DNA of 64,000 nt, taken from positions 594,219-658,218 of the forward strand of contig CAVZBZ010000013.1 in NCBI GenBank assembly GCA_963773665.1, given 5' to 3'. The notes under the pieces were generated by a model. The model did not search any database, was not told the origin of the DNA, and saw only the letters and a program-made list of their open reading frames with translations. This DNA is from DATJLY01 sp963773665. GTDB lineage: Bacteria; Pseudomonadota; Alphaproteobacteria; ATCC43930; CGMCC-115725. Position numbers and translations under genes: made by a program. Positions 53,266-60,918 of the stretch are shown here, one piece after another (positions within the stretch are counted from its first letter, which is position 1; each line of letters begins with the position of its first letter).

Positions 53266-55089
53266 CTAGCCGGCCGTTAACTCCGCGGTAACGGATTGCT
53301 CCCGCAGACGGGCGATCTCGTTCTTGTATTCGATCACGGCTGCGAGGTTTTCCTCGCTGCCGTCCTCGGCCCATTGCTTCACCGCCTCCTGATGCTCGCG
53401 TTCGATCTCGGGCAGCTCGTATTTGGCCCTCGCCGCGCGCCAGACCAGCCCGGCAAACTCGCGGTCCCCGGCAAGACGGGCATAGTGAGTTTTGTCGAGG
53501 ATCGAGGAATTGAGCCGGTCGGCGATCTTGTTGAGCCGCGGGTCGAGCCCGGCGCGGAGATCGCTCCCGGTCAGGCTGTCCTCCGAGGCGATCTGGTCGA
53601 TCACGTACTGCCACAGCTCGTTCATGTCGCGATCGCGCACGCGGAGCGCGGCAAAGGAATCGATGCTGCTGCGCGCCAGCTCGGGATGGTTGAGCGCGAT
53701 GGCGAGCAGAAGGGTCTCCTGGTGCCGGACGCGCGTCTGATCGGCCCAGCCCGCGGCGCGCGTGGCGCGGACGGCGGGCGAGAGCGCGTCCATCTTCTCG
53801 ATCGCCCGCGCACTCCGCACGCGGCGCCGCAACTGCCAGATGCGGTCCATCAGGTGATGCTGGAATTCGCGCTGGACCTGGCCATCGGCGATGGCGCGGA
53901 TGCGGCGATAGACGCGCGCCTGGAGCCGCAGAATTTTTTCCGGCGCGTCGAAGAACGAAGGCTCGCGCTCCTCGGTCACGACCCGCCAGATGAATTCCGA
54001 GGTCTGTACCGCGTCCTCGAGATGGGCCTTGAGCGCCTCGGCGCCGCGCGATTTGACGAGCGAGTCCGGGTCCTCGCCCTCGGGCAGAAGGGCGAACCGG
54101 AGGCCGTTCTCGGGGCGAAGCAGCGGCAGCGCGCGGTCGAGCGCGCGCACCGCGGCGTTGCGCCCGGCCTTGTCGCCGTCGAAGCACAGCACCGGCCGGT
54201 CGCCGAGCCGCCACAGCTCGATAAGCTGCGTCTCGGTGAGCGCGGTGCCGAGGGGTGCTACCGCACCGGTGAAGCCGGCACGGTGCAGCGCGATCACGTC
54301 CATGTAGCCTTCGGCGACGATCGGCACCAAGTCCGAGCGCGGCGCGGCCTTGGCCAGATGCACGGCATAGAGCGTGCGCCCCTTCTCGAAGATAGGCGTG
54401 TCCGGCGAGTTGAGGTATTTGGGCTCGCCCTCCTCGATGAGCCGGCCGCCGAAGGCGATGACGCGGCCCTGCCGGTCGGAAATGGGGAAAATGACGCGCC
54501 CGCGGAAGAAATCGAACGTGTCGCCGTTCTCGGCCCGGCGCAAAAGGCCCGCCTCGACGAGGAGGGGGGATTCGAATTCCTTGGCAAGCGCCCGCTTCAG
54601 CCCGTCGCGCGCGCTGGGCGCCCAGCCGAGGCGGAAGCGCGCGATGGTCGCCTGATCGAGGCCGCGCCGCGCGAGATAGTCCCGCGCCTTCTGCGCGCCC
54701 GGCTCCTTGAGCTGCGCCTCGAAGAGGACGCAGGCGGCCTCGCACACGTCGTGCAGGGTCTTGGTGCGCGCCGCGCGCTCGCGGTCCTCCGGCAGCTCGT
54801 CCGGGACCTGCAGCCCGGCTTCCTTGGCGAGCGCCTCGACCGCCTCGCGGAATCCGGCGCCGCCGACGCGCATCGAGAAGCCGATGACGTCGCCATGCGC
54901 GCCGCAGCCGAAGCAATGGTAGAACGCCTTGTCCTCGACGACGGTGAAGGATGGCGTCTTCTCATTGTGGAACGGGCACAGGCCGACATATTCGCGCCCG
55001 CGCCGCACGAGCTTCACGTGCCGGCTCACGACGCTCGCGAGCGATACGCGGTTTCGGATCTCGTCAAGGAACTGCGGCGGGAAGGCCAT
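53266..55089 (-). CDS. dnaG: DNA primase DnaG
   Basis: Replicative primase of 607 residues that makes RNA primers at the fork with DnaB. The N-terminal CHC2-type zinc finger has Cys38, His41, Cys59 and Cys62 (GLCPFHNEKTPSF, YHCFGCG). The TOPRIM catalytic core shows the Glu in IVAEGYMDVIAL and the metal-binding DGD in LCFDGDKAGRNAA. EGEDPDSLV and the C-terminal DnaB-interaction region follow. It begins 35 bp after the YqeY-like gene, and the YqeY-dnaG-rpoD order matches the usual alphaproteobacterial macromolecular-synthesis arrangement. Confidence 0.97.
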   Translation of the reverse strand: MAFPPQFLDEIRNRVSLASVVSRHVKLVRRGREYVGLCPFHNEKTPSFTVVEDKAFYHCFGCGAHGDVIGFSMRVGGAGFREAVEALAKEAGLQVPDELPEDRERAARTKTLHDVCEAACVLFEAQLKEPGAQKARDYLARRGLDQATIARFRLGWAPSARDGLKRALAKEFESPLLVEAGLLRRAENGDTFDFFRGRVIFPISDRQGRVIAFGGRLIEEGEPKYLNSPDTPIFEKGRTLYAVHLAKAAPRSDLVPIVAEGYMDVIALHRAGFTGAVAPLGTALTETQLIELWRLGDRPVLCFDGDKAGRNAAVRALDRALPLLRPENGLRFALLPEGEDPDSLVKSRGAEALKAHLEDAVQTSEFIWRVVTEEREPSFFDAPEKILRLQARVYRRIRAIADGQVQREFQHHLMDRIWQLRRRVRSARAIEKMDALSPAVRATRAAGWADQTRVRHQETLLLAIALNHPELARSSIDSFAALRVRDRDMNELWQYVIDQIASEDSLTGSDLRAGLDPRLNKIADRLNSSILDKTHYARLAGDREFAGLVWRAARAKYELPEIEREHQEAVKQWAEDGSEENLAAVIEYKNEIARLREQSVTAELTAG

Positions 55090-55124
55090 GTGTGTGCCCG
55101 GCGCCGATCATACCGCGCCGGCTT

Positions 55125-55580
55125 CTACCCCAAAAGCCGCTTGACCGCCTGGCTCGCCTTGGCCGCGTCGATCTGGCCGGCATAGCGTTCGCGCAGCGCC
55201 GCCATGGTGCGGCCCATGTCCTTGATGCCCGAGGCGCCGATCGCGGCGATCGTCGCGCGAATCGCGGCTTCCATATCGGCCTCGCCCATTTGCTGCGGAA
55301 GGAATTTCTCGATGATGGCGATCTCGCCGCGCTCCTTGTCGGCGAGGTCGCGCCGGTTGCCCTTCTCGTAAAGCTCGATCAACTCGCGGCGCTGCTTGAT
55401 CATGCCCTGGAGCATCGTGTGGATCTCGGGGTCGGCGATCCCTTCGGTATTGCCTTTGGGCCGCACCTCGATGTCGCGCTCCTTGAGCCGGGCGAGGATG
55501 AGCCGCACGGTCGAAAGCGCGAGCGTATCCTTGGCGCGCATCGCCTGCTTCAGGGCGTCGTTGAAGCGCTGCCGCAGCAT
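55125..55580 (-). CDS. GatB/YqeY domain-containing protein
   Basis: Protein of 151 residues of the YqeY family, related to the tail domain of GatB. Family marks: LALSTVRLILARLKERDIE, MIKQRRELIELYEKGNR, EKFLPQQM and GRTMAALRERYAGQIDAAKASQAVKRLL. I start at ATG 55580 because GGAGG is 6 bp upstream; GTG 55595 and ATG 55586 are in frame but poorly spaced. It is a conserved neighbour of dnaG in alphaproteobacteria; the molecular function is not firmly known. It is divergent from carA. Confidence 0.92.
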   Translation of the reverse strand: MLRQRFNDALKQAMRAKDTLALSTVRLILARLKERDIEVRPKGNTEGIADPEIHTMLQGMIKQRRELIELYEKGNRRDLADKERGEIAIIEKFLPQQMGEADMEAAIRATIAAIGASGIKDMGRTMAALRERYAGQIDAAKASQAVKRLLG

Positions 55581-55638
55581 CGCCATCCTCCGCACGAGTG
55601 GCAGCGGACGTTAGCAGAGCCGAATTGTCCCGGCAAAC

Positions 55639-55667
55639 TTGACCCGGGCGCTTTCGAGGGCTATCTC
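55639..55667 (+). promoter_or_regulatory. Putative carA promoter
   Basis: TTGACC (55639-55644), a 17-bp spacer, then TATCTC (55662-55667), about 90 bp before the carA ATG. It lies in the 177-bp divergent gap with the YqeY-like gene. The -35 is strong and the -10 moderate. No clear attenuator hairpin was seen in the leader. Confidence 0.5.
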
Positions 55668-55757
55668 AACGCTTCAATCCGAACGTCGCGAAGCGAGCGC
55701 CGCGGAGGTTTCCGCGGGCGCCCGTTGGCGCGCGAACAGAAGGACCCGGTTCACGGC

Positions 55758-56915
55758 ATGAAGATGTTGACCCGTCCTCCAGGCTCTACCGCCGCGCTTG
55801 TTCTGGCGGACGGCAGCGTTTTCTGGGGGAAGGGTTTCGGCGCCGCGGGCCAGCGGGTTGGCGAGGTCTGCTTCAACACCAGCATGACGGGATATCAGGA
55901 GATCATCACCGATCCCTCCTATGCCGGGCAGATCATCACCTTCACCTTTCCCCATATCGGCAATGTCGGGGCCAACCGGGCCGACATCGAGGCGACGACC
56001 GTGGCGGCGCGCGGCGTGGTGCTGCGCCAGGACATCACCGAGCCGTCGAACTGGCGCGCCGTGCAGCCGCTCGGCGACTGGCTCAAGGGCAACGACATCG
56101 CCGGGCTGTGCGGCATCGACACGCGCGCGCTGACGCGCCGCATCCGCGAGGGCGGCGCGCCCACAGGCGCGCTCTGCCATGCCCCGGACGGCGCGATCGA
56201 CATCGCCGCTCTCCACGACATGGCGCGCGCCTGGCCGGGGCTCGAAGGCATGGACCTCGCCAAGACGGTGAGCTGCCGACAGACCTATTCGTGGGACGAG
56301 ACCGCGTGGCGCTGGGGCGAGGGCTATGGCCGGCTCGTCACGCCGCGCTTCAAGGTCGTCGCCGTCGATTACGGCGCCAAGCGCAACATCCTGCGCATGC
56401 TCGCCGACCTCGGCGCGGAGGTGACGGTGGTGCCGGCGACGGCCGGCGCCGCGGACATCCTGCGCCATGCTCCCGACGGCATCTTCCTGTCGAACGGGCC
56501 GGGCGACCCGGTGGCGACCGGCGCATATGCCGTGCCGGTCATCCGTGCGCTCATGGCAACGGGCAAGCCGATCTTCGGCATCTGTCTCGGCCAACAGCTC
56601 CTTGCGCTCGCCCTTGGTGCGAGGACGCGCAAGATGGCGACGGGGCACCGCGGCGCCAATCATCCGGTCAAGGACCTCGAGACCGGCAAGGTCGAGATCA
56701 CGAGCCAGAATCACGGCTTCGTCGTCCTGCCCGAGACGCTGCCGCCCGAAGCGGAGGCGACGCACGTCTCGCTGTTCGACGGCTCGAACGAGGGTTTCCG
56801 GCTCAAGAACCGCCCCGTGTTCGCGGTCCAGTACCACCCGGAGGCCAGTCCCGGCCCCCAGGACAGCCACCACCTCTTCACCCGCTTCGCCGAAATGATG
56901 GCGCGGCCGAAGTGA
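55758..56915 (+). CDS. carA: Carbamoyl-phosphate synthase small subunit CarA
   Basis: Glutaminase subunit of 385 residues that supplies ammonia to CarB for arginine and pyrimidine synthesis. The N-terminal CPSase small-chain domain has ALVLADGSVFWGKGFG and FNTSMTGYQEI. The class I glutamine amidotransferase domain has AVDYGAKRNILRML, SNGPGDP, nucleophile Cys in FGICLGQQLLALALG, and His/Glu in YHPEASPGPQDS. It appears complete and is followed 35 bp later by the carB gene, which is cut in half, so CarA may lack a functional partner here. Confidence 0.97.
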   Translation: MKMLTRPPGSTAALVLADGSVFWGKGFGAAGQRVGEVCFNTSMTGYQEIITDPSYAGQIITFTFPHIGNVGANRADIEATTVAARGVVLRQDITEPSNWRAVQPLGDWLKGNDIAGLCGIDTRALTRRIREGGAPTGALCHAPDGAIDIAALHDMARAWPGLEGMDLAKTVSCRQTYSWDETAWRWGEGYGRLVTPRFKVVAVDYGAKRNILRMLADLGAEVTVVPATAGAADILRHAPDGIFLSNGPGDPVATGAYAVPVIRALMATGKPIFGICLGQQLLALALGARTRKMATGHRGANHPVKDLETGKVEITSQNHGFVVLPETLPPEAEATHVSLFDGSNEGFRLKNRPVFAVQYHPEASPGPQDSHHLFTRFAEMMARPK

Positions 56916-56950
56916 GATGAGGACGCTTCTGTCAAAACCGGCTCATCGCC

Positions 56951-58984
56951 ATGCCTAAGCGCACGGACATATCGAGCATCCTCATCATCGGCGCCGGGCC
57001 GATCGTGATAGGCCAGGCGTGCGAGTTCGATTATGCCGGCGTGCAGGCGGTGAAGGCGCTGAAGGAAGAGGGCTACCGCGTCATCCTGGTGAACTCGAAT
57101 CCGGCGACGATCATGACCGACCCGGGGCTAGCCGACGCCACATATATCGAGCCGATCACGCCCGCGTTCGTCGAGCGCATCATCGCAGCCGAGCGCCCCG
57201 ACGCGCTCCTGCCGACGATGGGCGGGCAGACCGGGCTCAACACCGCGATGGACCTTGTGCGCATGGGCGCGCTCGAGCGCCATCGCGTCGCCCTCATCGG
57301 CGCCAGTGCCGCGTCCATCGCCAAGGCCGAGGACCGTCAGCTCTTCCGCGAGGCGATGGACCGGATCGGCCTGGTCTCGCCGAAGAGCCGCCTGGTGCGC
57401 TCGCTCGACGAGGCGCGGGGCTCGCTCCGCCATGTCGGATTGCCGGCGATCATCCGCCCGTCCTTCACGCTCGGCGGCACCGGCGGCGGTATCGCCTACA
57501 ACCAGAAGGAATTCGAGGAGATCGTGTCGGGCGGCCTGCGCGCCTCGCCGGCGCACGAGGTGCTGATCGAGGAATCGGTGCTGGGCTGGAAAGAGTTCGA
57601 GATGGAGGTGGTGCGCGACCGGGCCGACAACTGCATCATCGTCTGCTCGATCGAGAACGTCGATCCGATGGGCGTCCACACCGGCGATTCGGTGACGGTG
57701 GCGCCGGCGCTTACCTTGACCGACAAGGAATATCAGCGCATGCGCAACGCCGCGATCGCGGTGCTGCGCGAGATTGGCGTTGACACCGGCGGCTCGAACG
57801 TGCAGTTCGCCGTCAACCCCGCGGACGGACGGCTCGTCGTGATCGAGATGAACCCGCGCGTGTCGCGCTCGTCGGCGCTGGCATCGAAGGCGACCGGGTT
57901 TCCGATCGCCAAGGTCGCGGCAAAGCTCGCGGTAGGTTACACGCTCGACGAGCTGAGGAACGAGATCACCGGCACGACGCCCGCCTCGTTCGAGCCGACG
58001 ATCGATTACATCGTCACCAAGATGCCGCGCTTTACGTTCGAGAAGTTTCCCGGTGCGGAGCCGCTGCTCACCACCTCGATGAAGTCGGTCGGCGAGGCGA
58101 TGGCGATCGGGCGGTCCTTCGCCGAATCGGCGCAGAAGGCGCTGCGCTCGATGGAGACGGGCCTCACCGGCTTCAACGAGATCGAAATACCGGGCGCGCT
58201 TGCCGGCGACAAGAACGCGATCCGCGCCGAGCTGGCAAAGCCCCGGCCCGATCGCCTGCTCGTCATAGCGCAAGCCTATCGCCAGGGCCTCACCACGGCA
58301 GAGATCAACGCCGCCTGCAAATACGATCCGTGGTTCCTCGAGGAGATCCGCGGCGTCGTCGAGGAAGAGGCGGCGATCCGCGGGAAGGACGCGCTTCTGC
58401 CGCTTTTCGCCGGGACGGACGAGTTCCGCGAGCGGCTCGCGCGCGCCAAGCGCATGGGGTTTTCCGACGCGCGCATCGCCGAGCTTGCCAAGGTCGAGGA
58501 AGCCGAGGTCGCGCGCTGGCGCGAGCGGCACGCCATCCATCCGGTGATGAAGCGCATCGACACCTGCGCCGGCGAATTCTCTGACGCCTCGTCTAGGTCA
58601 GCAGTAAATCAAATCGGGCATTCCCTAACCCTATCGACGATAAGCCTTCTGTCGCTTAAAGACCTCGCGACCTTTGTCGTCGAGAATGCGCAGTCCTATC
58701 GTTCGAGGAGGCCACGCGATATTCGCGGCGGCGACGATAGCTGCCGACACATCCGGTACCCGAATCTCGACTTCCCTCAAAGTTGTCGGTCCGCGATCCG
58801 GCGCCGCGCCGACAAATTGGATTCGGAACGTGTGCGTCGTAGGAGCGGTGACGCGCGTCAGTTCCGCTTCCGGCGTCAGCTCGGGAAGGGATCGGGGCTT
58901 GCGCGGCGTCAGTCCAGGAAGGGATCGGCGCCTGCGCGGCGCGGCGTCTTCTCGATCGGGAACGAGAACGGCATTCATTGCTAA
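56951..58984 (+). pseudogene. carB: carB, first half only (homology ends near codon 543)
   Basis: The frame starts as carbamoyl-phosphate synthase large subunit: IIGAGPIVIGQACEFDYAG, VNSNPATIMTDP, the carboxy-phosphate ATP-grasp domain (RPSFTLGGTGGGIAYN, EMNPRVSRSSALASKATG) and the oligomerisation domain. It is normal up to HPVMKRIDTCAGEF at 58579. Full-length CarB is about 1070-1100 residues; everything after this point (second ATP-grasp and allosteric domains) is missing. The open frame continues 135 codons to 58984 only by reading antisense through another gene. Insertion, deletion or assembly join are all possible. The carbamate-phosphorylating half is absent from the window. Confidence 0.88.
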
Positions 58985-59197
58985 GCGCACCAGCGGGTCG
59001 ACGTCTGTGCGCTTGCCGATCAGGCGCGCAACCGCCAAAGCAACAGAACCCCAATCTCTCGCGATTGCGTGGGAACTGGCCTCGTGTTCACGTCGACACG
59101 CCTCGGAATAGGCGACTTCGCCGAAATCGCGGATTAGCGCCTCGGCTTCGGCTTCTATTTCTATTCTCGCGTGCCGGCGAGGTAGCCAGGACAGCAT
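58631..59197 (-). CDS. Uncharacterised alphaproteobacterial protein
   Basis: Protein of 188 residues without a known function. The N-terminal half is a conserved-looking helix set, with IEIEAEAEALIRDFGEVAYSEA followed by REHEASSHAIARDWGSVALAVARL in two pieces. A Pro/Arg linker with an 11-residue duplication (RSLPGLTP / RSLPELTP) follows, then a beta-rich C-terminal part (FRIQFVGAAP, LREVEIRVPD, LRILDDKGREVFKRQ). Start ATG 59197 is chosen for its AAAGAGGT ribosome binding site. It lies at the edge of the interrupted carB and ends 51 bp from the junction. Confidence 0.6.
   Translation of the reverse strand: MLSWLPRRHARIEIEAEAEALIRDFGEVAYSEACRREHEASSHAIARDWGSVALAVARLIGKRTDVDPLVRLAMNAVLVPDREDAAPRRRRSLPGLTPRKPRSLPELTPEAELTRVTAPTTHTFRIQFVGAAPDRGPTTLREVEIRVPDVSAAIVAAANIAWPPRTIGLRILDDKGREVFKRQKAYRR
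58874..58939 (-). repeat. 33-bp imperfect tandem duplication inside the uncharacterised gene
   Basis: Two adjacent 33-bp units (58874-58906 and 58907-58939) share GGAAGGGATCGG and TGCGCGG in the same positions. They encode the doubled RSLPxLTP motif of the linker, so the reading frame is kept. Confidence 0.6.
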
Positions 59198-59444
59198 AAG
59201 CCGACCTCTTTCTTCCCTGGCGTCAATTGCTGCATAGTTTGTCGACAGGTGCAACTTCCCCAACGGGGCCAAGATAGGCGGCGGCTTGCCTGCGCGTTCG
59301 CCCTTATCGCCGGTAACGGATGAGCCCCGACCAGTGCCCGGCAGGCGCATGCCGAGATGCGCGGCGGTCTTGCGAGATCTGCCTGCGAAACAAATCGGGC
59401 TGTCACCATCTATCGTGGCCAGGCAATCTCAATGTTCGCAGACT

Positions 59445-59706
59445 TCAGTACGCCTCGACGCTCTTCGCAAAAGTGTCGGCCGGGCTCTCATAGTGGAACT
59501 CAACCTCGTCCCTCTCACGATTCTTGGCGTCTCTTTCGGTCCGCTCGCGTTCGAGTTGCGCGAGATGGCAGCGAATTTCATCGGCCGAAAACATACGTCG
59601 CACTTCGGAGACAAACGAGGAAGCTCCCTGGCGAAAGCCGGATGCTCAGAGGCGGCGCTGGCGAAATTCATCAGTTTTTCTCTGACCGCATAGTCAAACG
59701 GACGCC
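59445..59706 (-). pseudogene. Small conserved hypothetical gene with a one-base deletion
   Basis: Minus-strand reading gives FDYAVREKLMNFASAASEHP and then AFARELPR in one frame. It continues in the next frame as FVSEVRRMFSADEIRCHLAQ, then SPADTFAKSVEAY and a stop at 59445. Loss of one base at about 59615 explains the switch. Both halves look like one protein of roughly 85-90 residues of unknown function. The true start codon is unclear (TTG 59749 is possible). It lies between the SWIM-protein gene and the 188-residue protein gene, all on the minus strand. Confidence 0.55.
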
Positions 59707-59793
59707 CGCCGCCGGAACGCAGGGTCGCGCTCTTTTGGCTCGGGTCCAAGTTGGACAATGTCGCTCTTTGGGAATCGGGGACTGGGCCCACAC

Positions 59794-60918
59794 TCAAGAA
59801 TCGCGGGCCTTCTGCTTTTTCCACTTCGTCCATCTCGCGGCAATTGTTTGAGCGCCACGACGGGATTTCGGTCCGAATGGGGCCGCAACCGGTTCGCTTG
59901 CCGCAACGTCCTGCTTTGGCGCTTTTCTGGGCGACCGAATTGGCGGAGTCGCTGATTTCGTCTTCCCTCGCGCGATTCGGGCTTCAGCGCGGTTCGCGTT
60001 GGCGTCGGTCGTCTGAGGTCGCGCACCGCTCGAAACCTGAGAGGTTTTCGCATCCTTTGAGCGGGTCGGCGTCGGCTTGGTTCTCATGGAGTTGCTGTTG
60101 AGCGGGATCGGTTCTTTCGCCGGCGGTCGGTTGAAAGGCGTGGCTCGCTTAGTCCTACCGCTTATCCCCGATTTCAGACCCGTGTCGGCATCTTTTGATC
60201 CAGGCGCGGGCTCAAGTTCGAGGCCAAACAACGCCGCGACATCGTCCTCAGCGACGATGCGTTCGGCGGCGACTTGGGTTTGCCCGATCGGCAGATTCCT
60301 CCCGGCGCCGGCGATCAGCTCCGAACGATCGACGCCGCGCAACGCGAACAAGAAGTCCGGCTCCGCGTCGAGCCGCGCGCCGACGCCATAGAGGACTGCA
60401 GACGCGTGCTTGCACATGTCCGCCCAGTCCGGGCACGAGCACCTCATCTTAATTTCACGGGGGCTCGGAAAGAGTCCATCCCCCTCTCGGCACACGCGCT
60501 CCATCACGTTTTTGGAAATCTTTCCCTGAAGCAATTCCACCAGCGAGGTAACGGAGCCAAGGCAGTCCCAACGGATCGCTTCCCAGCGCGCCTTTGGAAT
60601 GGTGTCGATATCGATCCTAACAGTGTAGAGTTCCGACCCACTCACCGTCGCCCGGACTTGACCGCGCTCGATCTGCAGATCGACGACTGAGCCATTGCGA
60701 ACATAGGTTCGGCCGCGCGGTAGGCGATTCTCGAAGTCGGAATAGCGTTCAAGATTTTCACACCAGGCCTTGCCCCAGAAGGTTCGAGCGATCGAACGGC
60801 CCTCAAGGACCACCGGCAAAATCTTGCGGCCCTTCTTTCTCAACTTTTCCAGTTCCCGCGCTGCGATCGCCCGGCGTTTGGCGACTGGCACGTAGGGACG
60901 AAAGCCATAATAGCTCAC
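59794..60918 (-). CDS. SWIM zinc-finger family protein
   Basis: Protein of 374 residues. The N-terminal part (YGFRPYVPVAKRRAIAAREL, FWGKAWCENLERYSDFENRL, GRTYVRNGSVVDLQI) is typical of bacterial SWIM proteins. The zinc motif is CSCPDWADMCKH near residue 160. The C-terminal 150 residues are low-complexity, rich in Lys, Arg, Pro and Thr, and probably disordered and nucleic-acid binding. It overlaps the SNF2 gene by 4 bp (ATGA). Such SWIM proteins regularly accompany SNF2-type helicases in bacteria, but the process served is not known. Confidence 0.88.
   Translation of the reverse strand: MSYYGFRPYVPVAKRRAIAARELEKLRKKGRKILPVVLEGRSIARTFWGKAWCENLERYSDFENRLPRGRTYVRNGSVVDLQIERGQVRATVSGSELYTVRIDIDTIPKARWEAIRWDCLGSVTSLVELLQGKISKNVMERVCREGDGLFPSPREIKMRCSCPDWADMCKHASAVLYGVGARLDAEPDFLFALRGVDRSELIAGAGRNLPIGQTQVAAERIVAEDDVAALFGLELEPAPGSKDADTGLKSGISGRTKRATPFNRPPAKEPIPLNSNSMRTKPTPTRSKDAKTSQVSSGARPQTTDANANRAEARIARGKTKSATPPIRSPRKAPKQDVAASEPVAAPFGPKSRRGAQTIAARWTKWKKQKARDS

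Noticed and set aside
58580..58984. C-terminal 135 residues of the carB frame
   Set aside because: Non-homologous to CarB and antisense to the 188-residue protein gene; chance open frame.
59694..60053. 119-codon minus-strand frame overlapping the SWIM gene
   Set aside because: Arg/Pro-rich shadow of the SWIM protein's disordered tail in another frame.
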